A DNA stretch of 15,531 bases from Verrucomicrobiota bacterium. GTDB taxonomy: Bacteria; Verrucomicrobiota; Verrucomicrobiia; Opitutales; UBA953. The DNA lies in NCBI GenBank assembly GCA_004293385.1, contig RDYO01000019.1, positions 1-15,531 on the forward strand, written 5' to 3'. The translations under genes were made by a program, and so were the position numbers. Below, in pieces: positions 1-6,096 of the stretch (positions are counted from its first letter, which is position 1; the number at the start of each line of letters is the position of its first letter). Below the pieces are notes generated by a model. The model saw only the letters and a program-made list of their open reading frames with translations, was not told where the DNA came from and did not search any database.

Positions 1-219
1 GGGTTCGCGTGGTCGACCACCGGCGTCTTCCTCTTATGCACGCTCGGGGCGGAAATCGGCGTGATGAGTTTCTACGCGTTCCTTGGTGACCGCTTGCGCG
101 TGCGCCTCAAGGACGCCGCCACGATCCGCTGGGTCGATCGCGCGCTCGGGGTGCTCTGGACGGCCCTGGGACTGCTCATGGCCTGGCGGGTGTGGCAATT
201 GCTCGAAGGTTCGCATTAA
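1..219 (+). CDS. C-terminal part of probable LysE-family amino-acid exporter (5' truncated)
   Basis: The open frame enters from the left edge and ends at TAA 217-219, giving the last 72 residues. There are two hydrophobic stretches. One is near the left edge (VFLLCTLGAEIGVMSFYAFLG). The second, at about residues 46-65, follows a basic linker and contains RALGVLWTALGLLMAW. An arginine-rich linker followed by a final helix with a G-x-L-(6)-G-L pattern is typical of the end of LysE/RhtB-type translocators, which export amino acids and similar small solutes through the inner membrane. The start and most of the fold lie outside the window, so the family call rests on this C-terminal pattern alone. 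Another small multi-helix membrane family is possible. Confidence 0.55.
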   Translation, partial: GFAWSTTGVFLLCTLGAEIGVMSFYAFLGDRLRVRLKDAATIRWVDRALGVLWTALGLLMAWRVWQLLEGSH

Positions 220-269
220 CCGACGGCCCGCGGGCTTGTCAGTCCGGCCGCGTGGAATTACGAATCGGC

Positions 270-1289
270 ATGAGCTTACCCCGACTCAGCCGTCTGTTCG
301 CCTGCGCGATCGCCTGCACTGCTTCGCTCTTCGCCGAAGAGACGTCCAAGAAGGTCGGCATCATCGGCCTCGATACCTCGCACGTCGTGGCCTTCACGAC
401 GGTCCTCAATAAAGGCCCTAAGAACCCGGCTGATGCCGCGAAGTTCGCCGGGTTCCGGGTGACACGCGCCTACGCGCAAGGCAGCAAGGATATCCCCGAG
501 AGCACCTCGCGCGTGCCCGAGTATGCCGAGAAGCTCAAGGGCATGGGCGTGGAGATCGTCGGCTCGATCGAGCAACTCTGCGCGCAGGTCGACTGCGTGC
601 TGCTGGAATCGAACGACGGCCGCGTGCACCTCGAGCAGCTGCTCCCGGTGCTGAAGTCAGGCAAGCCCGTGTTCATCGACAAACCTATCGCCGGCTCGCT
701 TGCCGATGTCATCCGCATCCAGGAAGCCGCCAAGAAAGCCGGCACGATTTACTTCTGCTCTTCGTCGCTCCGCTTCGCCGCCGGCACGCAGGCCGTCGCG
801 CAAGGTTCGATCGGCAAGGTCAAGACGGCCTATGCGACCAGCCCGGCCAGCCTCGAGCCGCATCACCCCGACCTCTACTGGTATGGCGTCCACGGCTGCG
901 AAAGCCTTTACACCGTCATGGGCACGGGATGCGTCTCCGTTAAGCGCGATAAATCGCCTGAAGGCTTGATCCAGGTCACCGGCAATTGGGCCGACGGCCG
1001 CGTGGGCATCTATCGCGAAGCGGACCGTAAGGCCAAGGGCGGGCCCTACGGCGGCAAGGCCGTTGGCGAGAAAGGCGAAGCCGCGATCGGAAAGTTCGAC
1101 GGCTACGAAGTCCTGCTTGAAGCGATCCTGAAGATGTTCCGCACCGGCAAGGCACCGGTCTCTCCTGAAGAAACCCTCGAACTTTATGCGTTCATGGAAG
1201 CCGCCGATGAGAGCAAGCGTCAGGGCGGAGCAGTGGTGAAGCTCGCCGACGTCATCGCCAAGGCCCGCGCGGAAGTGGCCGGTAAATAG
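270..1289 (+). CDS. Exported Gfo/Idh/MocA-family oxidoreductase
   Basis: A 339-residue protein of the NAD(P)-dependent sugar oxidoreductase family. The ATG at 270 is preferred over an in-frame ATG at 192, because 192 lies inside the upstream gene and only the later start exposes a signal peptide (MSLPRLSRLF, then ACAIACTASLFA, cleavage near residue 22). The N-terminal Rossmann segment reads KVGIIGLDTSH (28-38), the GLDTSH variant of the usual glycine-rich loop. VFIDKP (134-139) matches the family's E/D-K-P motif, with Lys138 the expected catalytic lysine. HHPDLYWYGVHG (198-209) supplies the substrate-side Asp and His. The family usually oxidises or reduces sugar hydroxyls using a tightly bound nicotinamide cofactor. 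It starts 50 bp after the LysE-like gene on the same strand and faces the aldose epimerase gene. The substrate cannot be told. An exported NAD(P)-type enzyme is unusual outside this phylum and a few relatives. Confidence 0.9.
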   Translation: MSLPRLSRLFACAIACTASLFAEETSKKVGIIGLDTSHVVAFTTVLNKGPKNPADAAKFAGFRVTRAYAQGSKDIPESTSRVPEYAEKLKGMGVEIVGSIEQLCAQVDCVLLESNDGRVHLEQLLPVLKSGKPVFIDKPIAGSLADVIRIQEAAKKAGTIYFCSSSLRFAAGTQAVAQGSIGKVKTAYATSPASLEPHHPDLYWYGVHGCESLYTVMGTGCVSVKRDKSPEGLIQVTGNWADGRVGIYREADRKAKGGPYGGKAVGEKGEAAIGKFDGYEVLLEAILKMFRTGKAPVSPEETLELYAFMEAADESKRQGGAVVKLADVIAKARAEVAGK

Positions 1290-1332
1290 AGGCTAGGGCA
1301 GTGCCGCGTGCTGCCCTTTGAGTCGGGCTTTG

Positions 1333-1388
1333 GGTAGGGTTGAGCGCCCTCGCTCAACCGCGGCTGACCAAGGGTGGTCAGCCCTACC
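1333..1388. repeat. Cloverleaf-forming palindromic repeat, copy 1 (56 bp)
   Basis: This is a perfect nested palindrome. The outer stem is GGTAG (1333-1337) with CTACC (1384-1388). The first hairpin is GGTTGAGCG (1338-1346), loop CCCT, CGCTCAACC (1351-1359). A GC spacer follows, then the second hairpin GGCTGACCA (1362-1370), loop AGGG, TGGTCAGCC (1375-1383). The two loops are complementary to each other. A second copy with identical stems and loops lies at 2804-2866 and differs only in spacer length. This copy lies between two convergent genes, just past the terminator of the aldose epimerase. It resembles REP or small MITE-type intergenic repeats, but no mobilising enzyme is present in the window. 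Confidence 0.88.
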
Positions 1389-1404
1389 TCTCGAACGCGC
1401 CCAA

Positions 1405-1431
1405 CAAAAAAGCCGCCCGGGTGGGCGGCTT
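1405..1431 (-). terminator. galM: Intrinsic terminator of the aldose epimerase gene
   Basis: Read on the minus strand this is a perfect nine-pair hairpin, AAGCCGCCC, loop ACCC, GGGCGGCTT, running into a T tract (six T at 1411-1406, then GTT). It lies 37 bp past the epimerase stop codon. The plus strand has no T tract after the stem, so termination is expected only for minus-strand transcripts. The oxidoreductase that converges from the other side has no such signal of its own here. Confidence 0.87.
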
Positions 1432-1467
1432 GCTAGGTCAGCACGTGGTGCTGTCCCTGCCTGCAGA

Positions 1468-2613
1468 TTACCGGGAGACGCCGAAGCGGAAGACGAGCTT
1501 CTGGGAGTACTGTTCGCCGGGACGCAGGATGCCGCTCGGGTAGCCCATGCGATGGAAGTCCGGTTGGTTCGGCGAGTCTGGGAAGAGGCCGGGCTCGAGG
1601 CAGAAGCCTTGGCGGAAGGCGAAGGGCTTCGCCCAGCGGCCTTGGACGGTCCCGGTGAGGAAGTTGCCGGTGTAGAGCTGCAGGCCCGGGGCGTCAGTGA
1701 GGACTTCGAGCGTGCGTCCGCTCGTGGGTTCGCTGACGAAGGCGGCGGACTTGAGGGACTTGTCCGGACCGAGGACGTAGCAGTGGTCGTAACCGCGGGC
1801 GCGGCGCAGCTGGTCGTGCGGAGCGCCGATGCGCTCGCCGAGGGTGTGCGGGCGGCGGAAGTCGAACGGCGTGCCGCCGACGTCCATGAGCTCGCCCGTC
1901 GGGATCAGCGTCGGGCTGACGGGCACGAGCTGGTCGGCGCGCAGCGTCACCGCGTGGTCGAGGATGCTGCCTTGGCCGGCCAGGTTGAAGAAGACGTGGT
2001 TCGTCAGGTTGCATGCCGTCGGGGCGTCGGTGGTGGCCGCGAAGTCGATCGTCAGTTCGTCGCTCTGGTCGGCCAGGGTGTAGGTGACCGTCACGCTGAG
2101 CGTGCCCGGGTAGCCTTCTTCGCCGGCCGGGCTGACGTAGCTGAAGCGTACCGAGGAGGCGGACTCCGTACGGAGGGCTTCGGACTGCCAGATACGTTTG
2201 TCGAGACCGCGGAGGCCGCCGTGGAGGTGGTTGCCGTTATTGTTCTGGGCGAGGGCGATCGTCTGGCCGTCGAGGGTCAGCTGCCCCCCGGCAAGGCGGT
2301 TGGCATAGCGGCCGACCGTGCTGCCGAGGAACGGATTGCCGGCGACGTAGTCTTCGAGGGAACGCAGACCCAGGGTCACTTCGCCGAGGCGTCCATGGAT
2401 GTCGGGTACGCGGATCGAGGTCAGCGTCGCGCCGAATTCGCAGACCGAGACTTCCATGCCGCGGGCGTTCGTGAGCGTGTGGAGCTGGACCGGACGACCT
2501 TCGACGACGCCGTATTGGCGGCGCAGGGCGAGGCCCGCGCGACGGGAACGACGCAGGGCGAGGAAGCCCGTGATCAGCAGGGTGCCGTAAGCCAGCGCTT
2601 CGGGGGAGAGCAT
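1468..2613 (-). CDS. galM: Aldose 1-epimerase (galactose mutarotase) with N-terminal hydrophobic segment
   Basis: A 381-residue mutarotase that interconverts alpha and beta anomers of aldoses such as galactose or glucose. Family landmarks in order are GRYANRLAGG (101-110, substrate-binding Arg102), NHLHGG (128-133, His131), NLTNHVFFNL (202-211, catalytic acid His206), GYDHCY (274-279, Asp276) and CLEPGLFPDSPNQP (338-351, catalytic base Glu340). The full beta-sandwich from residue 33 to the C terminus is present. The first 32 residues are extra compared with typical enzymes of about 340-350 residues. They hold a hydrophobic stretch (residues 7-20) followed by RRSRR, which looks like an uncleaved membrane anchor with a cytoplasmic basic flank. 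There is no Met between 1 and 50 to give a shorter ATG start. No Shine-Dalgarno is seen before the ATG. It is transcribed alone, between the prc terminator and its own. Confidence 0.93.
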   Translation of the reverse strand: MLSPEALAYGTLLITGFLALRRSRRAGLALRRQYGVVEGRPVQLHTLTNARGMEVSVCEFGATLTSIRVPDIHGRLGEVTLGLRSLEDYVAGNPFLGSTVGRYANRLAGGQLTLDGQTIALAQNNNGNHLHGGLRGLDKRIWQSEALRTESASSVRFSYVSPAGEEGYPGTLSVTVTYTLADQSDELTIDFAATTDAPTACNLTNHVFFNLAGQGSILDHAVTLRADQLVPVSPTLIPTGELMDVGGTPFDFRRPHTLGERIGAPHDQLRRARGYDHCYVLGPDKSLKSAAFVSEPTSGRTLEVLTDAPGLQLYTGNFLTGTVQGRWAKPFAFRQGFCLEPGLFPDSPNQPDFHRMGYPSGILRPGEQYSQKLVFRFGVSR

Positions 2614-2673
2614 GGGGAGAAGTTGTCGGGGGGAAGGCGGGTCGGCAAATCAAAGTGGGGCGGACTGATTGAG

Positions 2674-2679
2674 AGTATA
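2674..2679 (-). promoter_or_regulatory. Candidate -10 box for aldose epimerase
   Basis: The minus strand reads TATACT here, five of six matches to TATAAT and about 60 bp before the epimerase start. The sequence 16 bp upstream of it (TTAGTC) is a poor -35 box, so this is only a candidate. Confidence 0.28.
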
Positions 2680-2740
2680 GAGTATGGGGGAGGCCGACTA
2701 ACGGAGGACTGAATCGAGGGCAGAATGGAAAAGACAGCGA

Positions 2741-2772
2741 GTTGACCGGTTGGCCAGTTGGCCGGTTGACAA
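2741..2772. repeat. Tandem octamer repeat GTTGRCCN x4
   Basis: Four head-to-tail octamers: GTTGACCG, GTTGGCCA, GTTGGCCG, GTTGACAA. The first three follow GTTGRCCN exactly and the fourth keeps GTTGAC. The spacing is constant at 8 bp. It lies between the prc terminator/repeat and the epimerase promoter region. It could be a simple microsatellite-like array or clustered sites for a DNA-binding protein. The sequence does not decide. Confidence 0.65.
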
Positions 2773-2803
2773 GGGAGGCAGCTGATCCAGAAGAGGCCCA
2801 GAA

Positions 2804-2866
2804 GGTAGGGTTGAGCGCCCTCGCTCAACCGCTGCGAACGGCTGACCAAGGGTGGTCAGCCCTACC
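2804..2866. repeat. Cloverleaf-forming palindromic repeat, copy 2 (63 bp)
   Basis: Same plan and orientation as the copy at 1333-1388. The outer stem is GGTAG (2804-2808) with CTACC (2862-2866). The first hairpin is GGTTGAGCG/CGCTCAACC with loop CCCT (2809-2830). The second hairpin is GGCTGACCA/TGGTCAGCC with loop AGGG (2840-2861). All stem and loop bases are identical to copy 1. Only the spacer between the hairpins differs (GCTGCGAAC here, GC in copy 1). It lies about 34 bp downstream of the prc terminator. Confidence 0.88.
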
Positions 2867-2890
2867 AGGCCGCGTTGCGGCGAACGTAGC

Positions 2891-2923
2891 AAAAATAAAA
2901 AGGCCGCCCGGTTGGGCGGCCTT
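2891..2923 (-). terminator. prc: Intrinsic terminator of prc
   Basis: On the minus strand this is a perfect ten-pair hairpin, AAGGCCGCCC, loop AACC, GGGCGGCCTT, followed by a T-rich run (TTTATTTTT) down to 2891. It starts 20 bp after the prc stop codon. It closes the clpP-rhomboid-prc transcription unit. Its core is nearly the same sequence as the terminator at 1405-1431. Confidence 0.9.
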
Positions 2924-2943
2924 GATCGGAGCGGACAAGAGGC

Positions 2944-5136
2944 TTACTTCTTCTTCGCTTCCTTCGGCGTGGCGGCGGCGACGGAGCCGGCGGTGAGCGC
3001 GGTCCAATCGGCGGCGATGCGCAGGGCTTCCTGGAGCTGGATGTCGTATTCCGGCCACTCGTCGTCTTCGAGCGGATCGCGCATGCGCGCGCTGCGCTTC
3101 ATCTTGGCGGCGGCGCCGGGGCCTTCCTTCTTCTCCTGTTCGATGGCCGCATCGAGCTTCACTTCGCTCACCTTGAAGGACTGCTTGGCGTAATCGGTCA
3201 GCTCGCGGCGGACCTGTTCGCGGAATTCCAGGTCGTCCTTCCGTTCGGTGCGACGCTGGTCGAGCGAGAGCGAGACCTCCTTGCGGACCTGCCGGCTCTT
3301 GGTCCAGTCGATCGTGCGGGAGAGCGTGAGGAATTCCGGGAGTTCGGACTGACGGCGGGCGGAGTTGGCGGCCAGCGTGGCGATGAGCCCTTCGGAGATC
3401 TTCGCCTTCAGCCAATCGCCCTCGTCGGGCTTGGTCAGCGTGGGCGTCACCGAATCCCAGGGCAGGGCGCGCTCGAGGTCGCCTTCGCCGACGGGCAGCA
3501 CCGAGTAGACGGAGGGCACCACGATGTCGGCCGGCACGCCCTTGAGCTGGATGGAAGAACCGCTGGGTGCGTACCACTTCTGGATGGTCACCTTGACGGC
3601 CGACTTGAGGCTGCGGTCGAAGCGGCTCAGCTCGATGATGTTCTGGACCGAACCCTTGCCGTGGGTGGTCATGTCGCCGACCACGATGGCGCGGCGATGG
3701 TCGCGCATGGCGCCGGCGAAGATCTCGGAAGCCGAGGCGGAGAGCTTGGAGGTCAGCACCACCAGCGGCCCGTCCCAGACGACCTTCTCGTCCTCGTCGC
3801 GGTAGTCTTCGGAGCGGCCCTGGCTGTCGCGCACCTGGAGCACCGAGCCCTTCGGGATGAACAGGCCCGAGATGTCGACGGCTTCGTTCAGCAGGCCACC
3901 GCCGTTCTTCCGGAGGTCCATGATGACGGCCTTGATGCCCATCGCCTTCAGCTTGATGAGCAGCTGCTCGATGTCGGCGGAGGGGCTGGAGCCGGTGCCG
4001 TCCTGGTTCTTGCCGTAGAAGGACGGGAGCTCGATGACGCCGAGGAGGGCGGTGCTGCCGCCCGAGGGGACTTCGATGGCCTTGGCCGAGGCCATCTGGC
4101 CGACGAGCTTGATCTGGTCGCGCTTGAGCGTGACGGTCTTGCGGCCGCCGGCGGCCATGTCGATGAGGAGGCGCACCGTCGTGCCCTGCTTGCCACGGAT
4201 ACGGCTGATGGCCTTGGAGAGGCGCATGCCGACGATGTCTTCCATCTCGCCGGCTTCGTCCTGCCCGACCGCGATGATCTTGTCGCCCGGCTTCACCTGG
4301 CGGGAGAGGTCGAGCGGGCCGCCCGGGAGGAGGTCCTTGACGACGCAGGTGCCATCTTCGTCGGAGAGCGTGGCGCCGATGCCCACGAGCGAGTTGCGCA
4401 TCGCGATCTCGAATTCCTCCAGCGACTGCTGGGAGAAGAAGGTCGAGTGCGGGTCGTACTGGCTGGAGTAGGAATTCAGGAAGATCTCCTCGACCTCATG
4501 CTGGTCGAAGTCGAGGTAAGTGCGGCCCTTCTCGTAGCGCTTCTTGAGGCGGGTGATGGCCTCCTGCGTCTTGGCCGGGGTGATCTCCGGCAGGGCGGCC
4601 TCCTTGGCCGACTTGCCCGAGCGGTCTTCGCCGAGCAGTTCGGAAAGCATGTCGAGACGCAGGCGGCGCTCCCAGAGGGCGTCGGCGTCTTCCGGGGTGG
4701 CGGGCCACTCGGCCTTCTTGCGGTCGAGCGGGAAGGTGCCCGGCTGCGTGAGGTCGATCGGACGGTCGAGCAGCGCGAGGTTCTTCGCCGTGCGTTCCGT
4801 GACGCGTTTCTTGAACAGGGCGTAGATCTCGAAGCCCGGGGTCAGGTTGCCGCGCTGGAGGTAGAGATCGAGGGTCTTGCCATAACGCGTGACGAACTCG
4901 TCGACCTCCTTGGCCGTGAAATACATCTTCGCGCCGTCGAGATTCTCGCAGTAGGTGCGCACCACCGAGTTCATGTCGATGGAGCCCATGTCCTTCTTGC
5001 TGATGTGGAGCTTCTCGAGGAGGGCGGCCGTGGCGCGCGTCTCGAGCAGCATCGACTGCGTGGTGGTGAAGCCGCCGGTCTGGGCGGAGACCAGCGCTGC
5101 CAGGAGGACCGGCAGGAGGGAAAAGCGGAGTCGCAT
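2944..5136 (-). CDS. prc: Tail-specific (carboxy-terminal processing) protease, S41 family
   Basis: A 730-residue periplasmic serine protease of the Prc/Tsp type, which degrades or trims proteins from their C termini. In order: signal peptide (residues 1-18, MRLRFSLLPVLLAALVSA); an N-terminal helical domain (about 25-235) with the YDPHSTFFS segment (227-235); a PDZ domain (about 248-328, with VKPGDKIIAVGQ); the S41 core (about 362-505); and a long charged C-terminal domain (about 590-715) of the type seen in large Tsp proteins. In the core, LSASASEIFAGA (465-476) carries the nucleophile, most likely Ser468, and HGKGSVQ (492-498) carries the general-base Lys494. Both align with E. coli Prc. 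The protein ends in a lysine-rich tail. It is the last gene of a run with rhomboid and clpP, starting 17 bp after the rhomboid stop codon, and is followed by a strong terminator. No Shine-Dalgarno precedes the ATG. Confidence 0.95.
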   Translation of the reverse strand: MRLRFSLLPVLLAALVSAQTGGFTTTQSMLLETRATAALLEKLHISKKDMGSIDMNSVVRTYCENLDGAKMYFTAKEVDEFVTRYGKTLDLYLQRGNLTPGFEIYALFKKRVTERTAKNLALLDRPIDLTQPGTFPLDRKKAEWPATPEDADALWERRLRLDMLSELLGEDRSGKSAKEAALPEITPAKTQEAITRLKKRYEKGRTYLDFDQHEVEEIFLNSYSSQYDPHSTFFSQQSLEEFEIAMRNSLVGIGATLSDEDGTCVVKDLLPGGPLDLSRQVKPGDKIIAVGQDEAGEMEDIVGMRLSKAISRIRGKQGTTVRLLIDMAAGGRKTVTLKRDQIKLVGQMASAKAIEVPSGGSTALLGVIELPSFYGKNQDGTGSSPSADIEQLLIKLKAMGIKAVIMDLRKNGGGLLNEAVDISGLFIPKGSVLQVRDSQGRSEDYRDEDEKVVWDGPLVVLTSKLSASASEIFAGAMRDHRRAIVVGDMTTHGKGSVQNIIELSRFDRSLKSAVKVTIQKWYAPSGSSIQLKGVPADIVVPSVYSVLPVGEGDLERALPWDSVTPTLTKPDEGDWLKAKISEGLIATLAANSARRQSELPEFLTLSRTIDWTKSRQVRKEVSLSLDQRRTERKDDLEFREQVRRELTDYAKQSFKVSEVKLDAAIEQEKKEGPGAAAKMKRSARMRDPLEDDEWPEYDIQLQEALRIAADWTALTAGSVAAATPKEAKKK

Positions 5137-5153
5137 AAAAGTGGGGTGGGGTG

Positions 5154-6080
5154 TCAGCGTAGGCGGGCGCTGAGTTCTTCAAGCCTACGTTTCTCGCCGA
5201 CCGTGAGCGAGCCGAATCCCCCGGCCGAAATCTTGTCCAAGAGCGTGTCTAATTCCGCACGGGCTTGGGTCTTGGTCAGGCTGGCTGGGGATTTCGCCTC
5301 ATTATTCGTCCCGCTTGAAATCTCTTCCGCGGCGTAGGCGTCGCGGGCGATCGCGCTGGCATCGTCTGGTTCAGAGGTCTTCACGTAACCCTGAGCGTCC
5401 TGGACGCGCAGATTTGTCTGATTAAGCCGGCGATAGGCCAGCCAGCCTAGCACCAGGCCGCCGAGGTGGGCCGAATGGGCGATCGAGTCGTTCCAGGCGG
5501 CGTGCCACTGCGGCCAGGCGTGACGACCCGGCAGTTCGGCGAAGGCCCAGCCCAGCGCCGTGAACAAGGTGATCGCGATGAGGAGCCAGCGGACTTTGAG
5601 CGTCACCGGCAGGAAGAAGAACAGCAGCAACGTGATCTGGTGGTCGAGCTTGTCGAGGAGCGCCACGAGCATGAGCGCGTAGACGCCGGCAGAGATTCCG
5701 ACCAGCAGGCCAGAGCGATCCCCGCCCAGGCCGGTGAGCGCCCAGGCGAGGGCGCCGAAGAGCGTGCCCGCGCCGAGGATCGCGAGGAGCGCGCGCGGGC
5801 CGTGCTCACGTTCGACGATGGCGCCCGTCCACCAGAGGATGAGGCAGTTGCCGAGGAGGTGCCAGAAGCCGTCGTGCAGCAGGCCGTGGGTGACCCACTG
5901 CCAGGCCATCGGCGAACTCTCGCGCAGCATCGCCCAGCCGAGGAAGCTGGCGCCGGCGGATTCCTGGATCAGCCCGAGGATGAAGAAAGCGACCAGCACC
6001 CCGACGACCCACGCGGTTACCGAGATCGGCTCCCGCGCGAGGCGCTGGTTCCGCATGTAGGCCCGGTCGCCGATGCCCAT
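5154..6080 (-). CDS. Rhomboid-family intramembrane serine protease with soluble C-terminal tail
   Basis: A 308-residue inner-membrane protease that cleaves transmembrane helices. After a short cytoplasmic N terminus, six or so hydrophobic segments lie between about residues 21 and 216. The family motif H-x3-H-x4-H-x3-N is present as His65, His69, His74 and Asn78, followed by GAIVEREHG. GISAG holds the nucleophile Ser130, and AHSAHLGG supplies His205 as its dyad partner (His202 nearby). Residues 220-308 form a hydrophilic tail with a conserved-looking end, LDTLLDKISAGGFGSLT then EKRRLEELS, a small domain often appended to rhomboids in Bacteroidetes and Verrucomicrobia (recalled, not searched). 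It lies 16 bp after clpP and 17 bp before prc, so the three proteases are probably co-transcribed. Confidence 0.93.
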   Translation of the reverse strand: MGIGDRAYMRNQRLAREPISVTAWVVGVLVAFFILGLIQESAGASFLGWAMLRESSPMAWQWVTHGLLHDGFWHLLGNCLILWWTGAIVEREHGPRALLAILGAGTLFGALAWALTGLGGDRSGLLVGISAGVYALMLVALLDKLDHQITLLLFFFLPVTLKVRWLLIAITLFTALGWAFAELPGRHAWPQWHAAWNDSIAHSAHLGGLVLGWLAYRRLNQTNLRVQDAQGYVKTSEPDDASAIARDAYAAEEISSGTNNEAKSPASLTKTQARAELDTLLDKISAGGFGSLTVGEKRRLEELSARLR

Positions 6081-6096
6081 GCGCGTGCGGTCCGAC

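Larger units (their letters stand above)
2614..2803. other. Intergenic region upstream of aldose epimerase
   Basis: No convincing gene is found here. The small open frames on both strands lack family motifs and overlap the repeat or the epimerase. The stretch must hold the epimerase promoter, because prc, the gene upstream on the same strand, ends in a strong terminator. It contains a weak minus-strand -10 candidate (2674-2679) and a four-unit octamer repeat (2741-2772), listed separately. Confidence 0.6.

Noticed and set aside
226..235. Palindrome GCCCGCGGGC after the LysE-like gene as a terminator
   Set aside because: There is no loop and no T tract. It is expected by chance at this GC content.
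192..269. Upstream start for the exported oxidoreductase
   Set aside because: It would overlap the LysE-like gene and bury the signal peptide behind 26 unconserved residues.
1318..2712. 464-codon plus-strand open frame opposite the aldose epimerase
   Set aside because: It is antisense to a gene with all mutarotase catalytic residues, runs through the terminator and both intergenic zones, and its translation is Arg/Gly/Glu/Val-rich with no domain. This is a high-GC shadow.
2574..2892. Small minus-strand open frames (64 and 91 codons) upstream of the aldose epimerase
   Set aside because: They translate through the octamer array and the palindromic repeat, have no motif, and overlap the epimerase start in another frame.
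3661..5337. 558-codon plus-strand open frame opposite prc
   Set aside because: Low-complexity translation rich in Glu, Leu, Val and Ala, antisense to a full S41 protease with its catalytic residues. No family motif.
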